Positions 18,729-25,764 of a DNA stretch of 64,000 nucleotides are shown here, in pieces. The DNA comes from Anabaena azotica FACHB-119. Lineage in GTDB: Bacteria; Cyanobacteriota; Cyanobacteriia; Cyanobacteriales; Nostocaceae. The translations under genes were made by a program, and so were the position numbers. Where the stretch lies: positions 169,262 to 233,261 of the forward strand of contig NZ_JACJSG010000003.1 in the NCBI RefSeq assembly GCF_014697625.1, written 5' to 3'. Positions within the stretch are counted from its first letter, which is position 1, and each line of letters opens with the position of its first letter. The notes below the pieces were generated by a model that was not told the origin of the DNA, did no database searches, and saw nothing but the letters and a program-made list of their open reading frames with translations.

Positions 18729-19964
18729 ATGTCATTACCACTGTCTTCTCAAAATGTTATCCAGTATCTGCAAGCAGCAGGTCTGTGTAGCTTAGAAGTT
18801 GGCAAATCAAATATAGTTGAGTTGCCAATTAATCAGAAGAATTACAATTTAGTGGTGGATTTAGCAGATGAACATAAGCTGCTAGTTAAACAAGAACGTG
18901 GTACGGAAAATGAGGGTATTCTCCATGAATTGTTGAATGAGTGGCTATTTCACCAATTACTCCAAAAGTTTCCCGTTCTAGGTAATATTTGGGCGATCGC
19001 TCCTTTGGTGGTACATTATGATGAGGAAAATTCCCTCCTCGTTCGCAGTTATTTAAGCGAATACCAAGACTTGGGTGAATATTATCAAAAGAGTAATACT
19101 TTTCCTACAGAAATCGCGGCTGCTATTGGGACGACTTTAGCGGGGTTACACCGGACTACCTTTCAAGGTAAAGAATACCGTGATTTTATGGCGACTGCGC
19201 CTCAAGGACAGTTTCGCTATCATTTTTATAATCCGGCGCAAGGAGTAGGTTCCCTTGATCCAACGATTTTTGGTAAGATTCCTACTGAAGCTTTAAAATT
19301 TCATGTTCTCTATCAGCGTTACGAGAGTTTAGAAGCTGCGATCGCTGATTTGGCTTATGAGTGGAACCCTTGCTGTTTAACTCATAACGACCTCAAACTA
19401 AACAATATATTAATTCATTCCCGATGGAACCAATTAGATAATTGTCTTGTGCGATTAATTGATTGGGAAGCTTGCACATGGGGAGACCCAGCTTTTGATT
19501 TAGGAACTATTTTGGCTAGTTATTTGCAAATTTGGCTTGAGAGTTTAATCGTAGATCCTACATTGGACTTGTCAGAATCGTTACAACTGGCAATGACACC
19601 ATTAGAAGACATTCAACCATCATTAGTAGCTCTCCTGCAAGCTTACTTGCAAGCCTTTCCGATGATTTTGACATATCATCCTGATTTTTTAATACGAGTT
19701 ATTAAGTTTACAGGACTGGCTTTAATTCACCAAATTCAAGACAAAATTAATAACTGTAAATTATTTGATAATTCTCACCTTTATATGCTGGAATTAGCCA
19801 AAAATCTTCTCACAATCCCTGAACAATCTGTACTCAGCATTTTTGGTATCTCGGAAACAGAAATTCTCTTTCCGGTAGCCAAGATTCAACAGACACCACA
19901 ACCTGAAAAGGAAAAACAGCTAGTGCGTATTTATTATGAAAAAACTCGCTTACGTGGTTGCTAA
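18729..19964 (+). CDS. APH-family phosphotransferase (RiPP-kinase-like)
   Basis: This 411-residue protein has the aminoglycoside phosphotransferase/choline kinase fold. Lys54 in LLVKQER is the likely ATP lysine. H219-N-D221 with N226 (LTHNDLKLNN) form the catalytic loop, and D245-W-E247 is the metal-binding motif. The C-terminal 150 residues are helical with no known domain. The immediate downstream neighbour is a HopA1-family gene. In thioviridamide and lexapeptide pathways the same pairing (APH-type kinase plus HopA1-type lyase) phosphorylates and then dehydrates Ser/Thr in a peptide. An antibiotic-resistance role is therefore less likely, but the substrate is unproven. Confidence 0.8.
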   Translation: MSLPLSSQNVIQYLQAAGLCSLEVGKSNIVELPINQKNYNLVVDLADEHKLLVKQERGTENEGILHELLNEWLFHQLLQKFPVLGNIWAIAPLVVHYDEENSLLVRSYLSEYQDLGEYYQKSNTFPTEIAAAIGTTLAGLHRTTFQGKEYRDFMATAPQGQFRYHFYNPAQGVGSLDPTIFGKIPTEALKFHVLYQRYESLEAAIADLAYEWNPCCLTHNDLKLNNILIHSRWNQLDNCLVRLIDWEACTWGDPAFDLGTILASYLQIWLESLIVDPTLDLSESLQLAMTPLEDIQPSLVALLQAYLQAFPMILTYHPDFLIRVIKFTGLALIHQIQDKINNCKLFDNSHLYMLELAKNLLTIPEQSVLSIFGISETEILFPVAKIQQTPQPEKEKQLVRIYYEKTRLRGC

Positions 19965-20084
19965 AGTAAGGCAGGAGGCAGGAGGGAAGAAGGTTTCAGC
20001 TTATTTTACTTGTACTTACATAGTTCGGTTTTTCCACGTTGTTCTACTTATGTGATCTGCTTCATCCAGGTAAATGTTTTGCAA

Positions 20085-20114
20085 TTACCAATTACCAATT
20101 ACCAATTACCAATA
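20085..20114. repeat. CAATTAC heptamer repeat
   Basis: Head-to-tail CAATTAC units lie in the 179-bp gap between the phosphotransferase and the HopA1-family gene. Confidence 0.85.
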
Positions 20115-20143
20115 ATTATCAATTTTGAGTTTGGAATTGAGCG

Positions 20144-21232
20144 ATGCTAGATTCTTCTGCCAACCCACTACTTAATTCTCTAATGGATATTGCCACTAAT
20201 ATCCAGATTGAGTCAAATTTTTGTATCAACCATCCCAGTTATCAACCTTTTGCTCTACCGACTAAAGTAGCAGACAGATTTCAGCATAACTCGGTTGCCT
20301 TACAAAATAAATATCTTGCTTTATTGCTGCGTAATTTCTTATATGGAATTTATTACAACGGTGTCTTACAAAATAATTTGACACCAGATAATGATGTTAA
20401 TTACTCAGTACCGCAAAATTTAGCAACTAATTCAGTTGTTGGTATCGATTGGGAATTTTACGAACAACTACAAGCTAGTAATCATGGTAGGGGTTATTTT
20501 GACCCTAGTTGGCAGGTGTTACGTAAAGAGCCTGATGGTAGTATGGCAGTAACTAAAGGTGGTTTAACTTTATATATTGAACCAGATTGTCATCTTAAAC
20601 CGGGTAAAAAATCTGCGGCTATAGGTGAATCTGTGGCGATTTGGATGCCTAATAATAGATTACAAAACGGCTATTATTTAGCTGTGAGTGATGTAGGTCA
20701 GGAACAGATAGGAAATCCTGATGCTGATTTAGGTACGGGGAGAATCTATTTTAACTTCTCTGCTGCTGGTGCGATCGCTCTCATGGATAGTTTAACCCAG
20801 CAGTTAAACACCGCCGCCATTCCTTTCACCTTCCAAGTCCTTTACAACCCTTGCGCCTACGGACGCTACGACTCAGGGGTACTTTATTTTGAACATCACG
20901 ACTATCCAGCAATTCACAAAGTTTTGCAAGTCGTATATCAAGAGTATCAAAGTTATTTTCGCCCAGAAATACCCTTATTCACTAAGTTTTTAGCGCCTGG
21001 GTTGAGTTTAGCTGAAGAACCTACCCAAAAATTTGCCGCACAAGAAAGTTTTGGGATGAACCGTTGTCAAATTGTCGCTAACGCTTTATTGGAAGCTTGG
21101 CAAAAAGGCAAGAATGCTGTAGAAGAACGCATGAAGACGATTCATCAACACTTTCAACGCCATTCTATAGATTTACAGCGTCCTTATCTTAATCCTACCT
21201 CTAAGGATATATATTCACCTTTAAAGTTATAA
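20144..21232 (+). CDS. HopA1-family protein (T3SS-effector-like; putative phosphoSer/Thr lyase)
   Basis: This 362-residue protein carries the HopA1 family signature. A central block runs RIYFNFSAAGAIALMDSLTQQLN and VLYNPCAYGRYDSGVLYFEHHDY, followed by FTKFLAPGLSLAEEP and SFGMNRCQIVANALLEAW. The family was named from a Pseudomonas effector, but cyanobacterial members lie outside any secretion system. Homologues in thioamitide and class V lanthipeptide clusters eliminate phosphate from phosphoserine or phosphothreonine, working with an APH-like kinase such as the gene just upstream. No signal peptide is seen. A terminator follows at 21262. Function as a peptide lyase is inference from this context. 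Confidence 0.82.
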   Translation: MLDSSANPLLNSLMDIATNIQIESNFCINHPSYQPFALPTKVADRFQHNSVALQNKYLALLLRNFLYGIYYNGVLQNNLTPDNDVNYSVPQNLATNSVVGIDWEFYEQLQASNHGRGYFDPSWQVLRKEPDGSMAVTKGGLTLYIEPDCHLKPGKKSAAIGESVAIWMPNNRLQNGYYLAVSDVGQEQIGNPDADLGTGRIYFNFSAAGAIALMDSLTQQLNTAAIPFTFQVLYNPCAYGRYDSGVLYFEHHDYPAIHKVLQVVYQEYQSYFRPEIPLFTKFLAPGLSLAEEPTQKFAAQESFGMNRCQIVANALLEAWQKGKNAVEERMKTIHQHFQRHSIDLQRPYLNPTSKDIYSPLKL

Positions 21233-21261
21233 ATTTTTCTTGCACAGTAATATCATTTTAT

Positions 21262-21288
21262 GAGCAGGCTTATAGTCTGCTTTTTTTT
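21262..21288 (+). terminator. Rho-independent terminator after the HopA1-family gene
   Basis: AGCAG and CTGCT form a short stem around GCTTATAGT, followed by eight T residues. Confidence 0.75.
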
Positions 21289-21368
21289 AGCCTACATTCA
21301 ATAAATTAACAAGCCTATGCCCATATGCGATTACACAAGTCTTCAATTTTGAATTTTGAATTTAAACT

Positions 21369-21815
21369 ATGCCTTTCACTTATAACCGAACAATTCGCTT
21401 TTCAGATACCGATGCTGCGGGAGTGGTGTATTTCGCTAACACTCTTAGCATTTGTCATGAAGCTTACGAAGAATCTTTAAAAGTATCAGGAATTAATCTC
21501 AAAGATTTTTTTACTAATCCTGCGGTGGGTTTTCCCATTGTTCACGCAAATGTAGATTTTTTCCGCCCTTTATTTTCTGGTGATCAGGTAATAGTTAACT
21601 TAACTCCTCAAAAAATAGGTGCGGAGAGGTTTGAGATTAATTATGAGATTTTCTTGACGGATGTGTTAGTCGCTAAGGCGGTAACTCGGCACGTTTGTAT
21701 TGATCCTGGTAGTAGGAATAAGCAAGAATTACCTGCGGAAATTGTTGAGTGGTTGGAAAGTTTTCGCAAGGAGATGGAGGGGATGGAGAGGAGGAAGGCG
21801 AGGGAGGTAATTTAG
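21369..21815 (+). CDS. 1,4-dihydroxy-2-naphthoyl-CoA thioesterase
   Basis: This 148-residue hotdog-fold 4HBT thioesterase opens with [14 protein letters not shown], where the Asp at 15 is the expected catalytic acid and the following AAGVVYF segment lines the active site. This pattern and length match the cyanobacterial DHNA-CoA hydrolase (Slr0204 type), which releases 1,4-dihydroxy-2-naphthoate in phylloquinone synthesis for photosystem I. The C-terminal 15 residues ([12 protein letters not shown]) are extra and charged. The start [11 protein letters not shown] is standard. It is downstream of an independent terminator, so it is unlikely to be in an operon with the HopA1-family gene. Confidence 0.9.
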   Translation: MPFTYNRTIRFSDTDAAGVVYFANTLSICHEAYEESLKVSGINLKDFFTNPAVGFPIVHANVDFFRPLFSGDQVIVNLTPQKIGAERFEINYEIFLTDVLVAKAVTRHVCIDPGSRNKQELPAEIVEWLESFRKEMEGMERRKAREVI

Positions 21816-21847
21816 GAGATTTAAACGCAGTAAATATGCTGACTTTT

Positions 21848-21983
21848 CACGTTATGTGGAAAAGCGTTCCGTCAGACCTAACCCCCCAGCCCCCTACAAG
21901 GGAAGGGGGAGAAATCAAAGCCTCTCTCCTTGTAGGAGAGAGGTTTGGAGAGAGGTCTTCCAGATCCCGTGAAAAGTCAGATT
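21848..21983. repeat. About 135-bp dispersed repeat (CTGACTTTTCACG type), copy 1
   Basis: This segment has a G/C-run core (CCCCCCAGCCCCCTACAAGGGAAGGGGG and CTCTCTCCTTGTAGGAGAGAGG, given here as key words only) between CTTTTCACGTTATGTGGAAAAGC and CGTGAAAAGTCAG. Homologues lie at 44168-44310 and 63675-63822, the latter inverted. The purine/pyrimidine core folds back on itself. Confidence 0.82.
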
Positions 21984-21992
21984 AAATCTGAA

Positions 21993-22070
21993 GTAGGGTG
22001 TGTTACGGCTATGAAAGGATTTGAGCGTTTGCGAGAGTAGGAATTAGCCGTAACGCACCGTATTTATTGG
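21993..22070. repeat. GTAGGGTGTGTTACGGC dispersed repeat, second copy
   Basis: GTAGGGTGTGTTACGGCTATG ... ATTAGCCGTAACGCACC matches the 14078-14150 unit with few changes. It abuts the stop of the next gene and may serve as its 3' end. Confidence 0.8.
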
Positions 22071-22072
22071 TG

Positions 22073-22936
22073 CTACTTTATAAATAATCTCTTAGGGATG
22101 ACGTTTCTGATGCCGCTTTTAGCACCCATAGCATCACCGTTGTAGCGAGGGATAATATGAATGGTGGCGTGCATAATATTTTGTCCGGCGGCTTTATTGA
22201 TATTCATACCTATGTTAAAGCCATCGGGGGCAAATTCTGCTTGGAGAAATTCTTGCACTTTATTTACCATTAGCCAGCAGGCGGACTGTTCTTTTAAGGG
22301 GAGTTCAAAGTAATTACTCACATGGCGTTTAGGGATAACTAAGATATGTCCTTTGCTAATGGGATACCCATCAAACATAGCGTAAGCTGTCGCTGATTCA
22401 GTTAATAATCTTAAGTTTTTGGGGGGATTGCAAAATATACAGTAATTAGATGAGTTACGTTGATTATTGTAATGGGTATATTCGTAGATTTCTCGGCTTT
22501 CATCTAAAAGTAGTGAACGGAAGGGAAGTTTCACAATACATTGATATGTGGGCTTTTTATGAACATAATGTTCCCTAAAACCTTCTCTTTTGATATCCCT
22601 TCTGACGATATAATAAGCTTTACCGCCTGGTTTTAAGAGATGGGATACTTCCATCAGGACGTTAGCTTGTTCTTCGGGAAATAAAACATTTAAAACGTAA
22701 GCACAAATTATAGTATCAAATTTATTATCAGGATGTTGAGGAAAATAGTAAGGATCATAACCTGTAATATCAAAGCCTTTTTGGTGCAATAATTTAACAT
22801 CATTGCCAAAGCCGCAACCGAAATCTAATATTTTACCTTGTAGTAAATTTTGATTGAGTAAAAACTGTGCAGGAAATGATAAATAAGTTCTGTCGATCGC
22901 AGTCAGATGGCTAAATTGATTTTTTTGCTGTTTCAT
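22073..22936 (-). CDS. Class I methyltransferase fused to a HIT domain
   Basis: This 287-residue two-domain protein joins two folds. Residues 1-130 are a SAM-dependent methyltransferase (KILDFGCGFGND motif I, DTIICAYVLNVL motif IV). Residues 160-287 are a HIT nucleotide-binding domain with the Cys pair C166/C169, the GHILVIPKRHV strand, and NIMHATIHIIPRYNGD. In the HIT motif H-x-H-x-H the central nucleophilic His would be residue 258, but Thr is present (H256, T258, H260). The hydrolase chemistry may thus be lost or altered. Substrates of either domain are unknown. It is divergent from the YdcF gene. Confidence 0.85.
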   Translation of the reverse strand: MKQQKNQFSHLTAIDRTYLSFPAQFLLNQNLLQGKILDFGCGFGNDVKLLHQKGFDITGYDPYYFPQHPDNKFDTIICAYVLNVLFPEEQANVLMEVSHLLKPGGKAYYIVRRDIKREGFREHYVHKKPTYQCIVKLPFRSLLLDESREIYEYTHYNNQRNSSNYCIFCNPPKNLRLLTESATAYAMFDGYPISKGHILVIPKRHVSNYFELPLKEQSACWLMVNKVQEFLQAEFAPDGFNIGMNINKAAGQNIMHATIHIIPRYNGDAMGAKSGIRNVIPKRLFIK

Positions 22937-23013
22937 GAAAATCTCAGATTCATCTGTTTTGTCTTAACACAGCCAAAACTCAATCCGGGATCGCCAATTC
23001 TACGGTAATCAAT

Positions 23014-23805
23014 ATGTTTTTATATCTATCTAAATTATTGCCACTATTTTTCTATCCTTTGGGATTAGCCAGCATCGGTTTAATCGTAGCGTTAGTAACT
23101 TTACGGAAACGCCCCAGGATAGCCACTACAGCCATAGCTTTGTCGTTAATTGTCTTGTTCTTGTCCAGTAACGCCTGGGTGGCTAAATACTTAGTGCGAT
23201 CGCTAGAATGGCAAAATCTCCCCCCCGCACAATTACCCAATACAGAAGCTATCGTAGTATTAGGTGGTGCAACTAAATCAGCATTTCCCCCAAGGACAAC
23301 AGTTGATTTAAGCGAACAAGGCGATCGCGTCATCTACGCCGCCCAATTATACCGCCAAAACAAAGCCCCGTTCATTGTCCTCAGTGGCGGACGCATCGAT
23401 TGGCGCGGAAGTGGTTCACCAGAATCAGCCGATATGGTAAATATTCTCACATCCCTGGGTATTCCGGCTGAAGCCTTGATTCAAGAACCAGATTCACTCA
23501 ACACATATCAAAATGCCGTAAATGTCAAGAAAATTCTAGAATCTCGCCGCATTGGTAAAGTATTACTAGTAACATCAGCATTACATATGCCGCGATCGCT
23601 CAAAATTTTTCAGCGTCAAGGTATGGATGTAATTCCCGCACCTACTGATTTTTTAGTGAGTGAAGGTGATTTACAAGAACTCGGCAACACCCCCAAAGCC
23701 GCTATATTGAATTTATTACCCGACACTTACAACCTAAACATATTCACCAACGCCTTAAAAGAATACATCGGCATCTTTATTTATTGGCTACGCGGTTGGC
23801 TGTAA
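23014..23805 (+). CDS. YdcF/SanA-like DUF218 membrane protein
   Basis: This 263-residue protein has two N-terminal hydrophobic helices (about 8-26 and 37-55). A DUF218 Rossmann-like domain follows, with AIVVLGGATKS, APFIVLSGGRIDW, ALIQEPDSLNTYQNA and KVLLVTSALHMPRS. Arg and Asp/Asn residues of these motifs are the hallmark of the YdcF/ElyC/SanA family. E. coli members of that family affect envelope integrity and vancomycin sensitivity. The catalytic role, if any, is unknown. It probably faces the periplasm from the inner membrane. TTGACAG repeats follow the stop codon. Confidence 0.86.
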   Translation: MFLYLSKLLPLFFYPLGLASIGLIVALVTLRKRPRIATTAIALSLIVLFLSSNAWVAKYLVRSLEWQNLPPAQLPNTEAIVVLGGATKSAFPPRTTVDLSEQGDRVIYAAQLYRQNKAPFIVLSGGRIDWRGSGSPESADMVNILTSLGIPAEALIQEPDSLNTYQNAVNVKKILESRRIGKVLLVTSALHMPRSLKIFQRQGMDVIPAPTDFLVSEGDLQELGNTPKAAILNLLPDTYNLNIFTNALKEYIGIFIYWLRGWL

Positions 23806-23916
23806 TATCAGTTGACAGTTGACAGTTATCAGTTATCAGTTGTTATTTTTCCCTTTCCCCTTTCACCCTTCCCCTTTCCCCCTTCCCCTTTCCCCCCCAG
23901 TCCCCAGTCCCCAGAA

Positions 23917-24138
23917 ATGCGAGAAAACTTACCCTATATCCTACCTGCACCCCAGCCTCAAGCTGAAGATACATTCGCTGTTTATCAGACAACTCATCAG
24001 TTTTATTATGAAGTGCAAAAACGTTCTGAGTTTGAGCGTTATTGTCAATGGTATTACGAAACTGCCGAGCAGAACCGCCAGGAACTAAAAAGAATGCGCG
24101 GCGAAGTGAATATTTTCTCCTGGTTCCGCCGCTCCTGA
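23917..24138 (+). CDS. Small conserved hypothetical protein (73 aa)
   Basis: The frame starts MRENLPYILPAPQPQ and is rich in aromatic and charged residues (YQTTHQFYYEVQKRSEFERYC, WFRRS at the end). The longer upstream frame is translated C/T-rich repeat DNA, so ATG 23917 is preferred. I recognise no domain. It converges with ftrV. Confidence 0.6.
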   Translation: MRENLPYILPAPQPQAEDTFAVYQTTHQFYYEVQKRSEFERYCQWYYETAEQNRQELKRMRGEVNIFSWFRRS

Positions 24139-24148
24139 AAGTAGATAC

Positions 24149-24370
24149 TTAGATAACTTCTAACTCATTTTCGCGTAAGTGAGCTTTAAACTTCTTACTA
24201 AACTGGACGAGAAAAGGTAGGTTAGCACTAACAGGTCTACCTTGCCATTGGGTGACAATTTCCACAATTTCGCCTTCTGACGTTTTGAGGTCAAAACCCT
24301 GACCCCGATGTTCAGGATGATGGTAAACTACTACCGATTCTTTAACACGAACGCGATCGCCTACTTTCAT
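24149..24370 (-). CDS. ftrV: Ferredoxin-thioredoxin reductase variable chain
   Basis: From MKVGDRVRVKESVVVYHHPEH the protein is 73 residues, the family's usual size. It is the small SH3-like barrel subunit of ferredoxin-thioredoxin reductase. The heterodimer passes electrons from ferredoxin to thioredoxin in the light. Typical phrases are EGEIVEIVTQWQGRPVSANLP and FLVQFSKKFKAHLRENELEVI. The catalytic iron-sulfur subunit is not in this window, as is normal in cyanobacteria, where the genes are unlinked. An in-frame ATG at 24412 would add 14 residues, but its Shine-Dalgarno-like GAGG lies too close to it. Confidence 0.93.
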   Translation of the reverse strand: MKVGDRVRVKESVVVYHHPEHRGQGFDLKTSEGEIVEIVTQWQGRPVSANLPFLVQFSKKFKAHLRENELEVI

Positions 24371-24514
24371 AACAACATTCACACCTTTTTCGACAAGTAT
24401 TTCCACAACCATCCCTCACTGAACTCTTTGACAAACAGTATTGTTGACAACAGCAACTCCCATAACAATAAATACTTATAGATGCTCCCTTTTACATCTC
24501 TGTAACTTCTAAAC

Positions 24515-24541
24515 AAATAAAGCCTGTCCTTGCAGGCCTTA
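24515..24541 (-). terminator. Minus-strand terminator hairpin
   Basis: On the minus strand AAGGCCTG and CAGGCTT pair around CAAGGA, followed by TATTTGTTT. It lies 70 bp after the small frame ending at 24610 and would end transcripts coming from the HigBA side. Confidence 0.55.
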
Positions 24542-24609
24542 AGCGCAGTTAGTCAGCAAAATCAGAATTTCTGAGTAGACTTATATATATTGACAAGTAG
24601 TTAGGAAAA

Positions 24610-24867
24610 CTAAGTTTTTCCTAATCCCCGCAACAATGCCAAAACCCCAAGCAGTAATTTTTGCCGAATAGTAAAGTCATTGGCTAAAAAATTTGCTGCT
24701 TGTGTTTCTTGAACACACTTGTCCACGCTCACAGGTATCTCAGAAGAAATGAGTGCGAGTCTGGAGATGCTCACGGGGGAATAATAACCCGCTTTGCTTT
24801 TGCTGTGCGCTTTAACGACAGAATCAATTCTACAATAAATGGTCGTTAGTCCATAGTCATTAGTCAT
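24610..24867 (-). CDS. Possible small hypothetical protein
   Basis: This frame of up to 85 codons has a protein-like middle and end (AGYYSPVSISRLALISSEIPV, KLLLGVLALLRGLGKT). The first dozen residues are translated TAGTCAT repeat, so the true start is uncertain. No domain is recognised. The terminator just downstream is the best sign that the strand is transcribed. Confidence 0.3.
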   Translation of the reverse strand: MTNDYGLTTIYCRIDSVVKAHSKSKAGYYSPVSISRLALISSEIPVSVDKCVQETQAANFLANDFTIRQKLLLGVLALLRGLGKT

Positions 24868-24968
24868 TAGTCATTAGTCCATAGTCAACAGTCCATAGTC
24901 CAAAGTTCTTCTCCCTCACTCTTCCATCTGCTCATTTTCGTTGCAGGTGGCGGATCTTCTTGCTCTGA

Positions 24969-25280
24969 CTACGCGCTTTGCTCATGTTCCAAAGGAGTTA
25001 GACGAATCACTACTCGCTGATTAAGAGCATGAGCGATTTTTTGCAGCATTGACAGAGAGTGTCCCTCGTAATCAGCATCTTCCAACCGTGCAATCACAGG
25101 TTGTTTTGTACCAACAAGTTCAGCCAATTGTTTCTGTGTTAAACCAGCTTTTGTTCTAGCTTCATAAATTAACTGAGCCACTTCTGCATTGATTGAAGCT
25201 TCTACCACCATTGCCTCAAGTTCAGAGTCGCTGCTAGTCAGCTGATCAATTATTTTGATTGCATCGTTAGTCTTGGCCAT
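24969..25280 (-). CDS. higA: XRE-family antitoxin HigA
   Basis: This 103-residue protein has a Cro/C1 helix-turn-helix at about 37-90 (LIYEARTKAGLTQKQLAEL, VGTKQPVIARLE, SLSMLQKIAHALN). The arrangement with the toxin gene first and a 14-nt overlap (25267-25280) is the HigB-HigA order. The protein should neutralise the adjacent toxin and repress the operon. The C-terminal RVVIRLTPLEHEQ tail is usual for this subgroup. Confidence 0.87.
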   Translation of the reverse strand: MAKTNDAIKIIDQLTSSDSELEAMVVEASINAEVAQLIYEARTKAGLTQKQLAELVGTKQPVIARLEDADYEGHSLSMLQKIAHALNQRVVIRLTPLEHEQSA

Positions 25281-25689
25281 CCTCTTGCTCTTCTATGTAG
25301 GTGTGAACTTCTGGGTTTTTTTCAAACAAAAGCTTGCGAGCGATGGCGTTCCGCCCACCGTAGGTGATCGCTCTTTCAATATCAATTGGTGGTACAGCTG
25401 CTTCTTCTTTCGTGATAGCGTGAGCTAGAATTGCTACATTTTGACCATGAAAAAAGTACAGGATGCGGTATTGCACATGAATATGCTTTGCCCGAAGCTC
25501 ATATATTCCCTCACGCAAGTAATCAGCTGCTGGACGGCGGAGTTCGTATCCTGATGCTGCCAGTTGTTTGATTCGAGCAACACAGTTAGCATAACCTTTG
25601 CGGTCTTCTTTCAAAAGTCGCTTCAGCCATTCAAGGACAGGAACTTCCCCTTCCTCCTCCTGGTAGAAAACAACATGGGTTTCAGGCAC
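25267..25689 (-). CDS. higB: RelE/HigB-type toxin carrying a 24-bp repeat insert
   Basis: This 140-residue member of the phage Gp49-like/HigB group is a ribosome-dependent or free mRNA endonuclease by family knowledge. Core motifs are PVLEWLKRLL, ADYLREGIYELRAKH and VQYRILYFFHGQNVAILAHAITKE. The C-terminal region has an in-frame eight-codon insert from a 24-bp dispersed repeat at 25345-25368. Removing it restores the HIP1 octamer and the sequence ERAIARKLLFE. The insert falls after the conserved toxin core, so activity may persist. It overlaps higA. Confidence 0.87.
   Translation of the reverse strand: MPETHVVFYQEEEGEVPVLEWLKRLLKEDRKGYANCVARIKQLAASGYELRRPAADYLREGIYELRAKHIHVQYRILYFFHGQNVAILAHAITKEEAAVPPIDIERAITYGGRNAIARKLLFEKNPEVHTYIEEQEDGQD
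25345..25368. repeat. 24-bp small dispersed repeat splitting a HIP1 site (in higB)
   Basis: GCGAT is followed by 24 bp beginning GGCGTTCCGCCC and ending GAT, then CGCT. Deleting 24 bp recreates GCGATCGC. Nearly the same insert is in the permease at 63290-63313, and a related one is in the GST gene at 45940-45963. Confidence 0.88.
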
Positions 25690-25764
25690 AGCATCACCTT
25701 TTAATATAACAATATTGCTATATTAAAGCCATGAAGGAAACTGAGACTAAGAAAATCCCCCAGC

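Noticed and set aside
18729..19964. Aminoglycoside resistance gene
   Set aside because: Only the fold is shared. Context with a HopA1-family gene and cyanobacterial composition give no support for antibiotic resistance.
20144..21232. Type III secretion effector
   Set aside because: The HopA1 name comes from Pseudomonas. No secretion genes or signals are visible, and the kinase neighbour fits peptide modification better.
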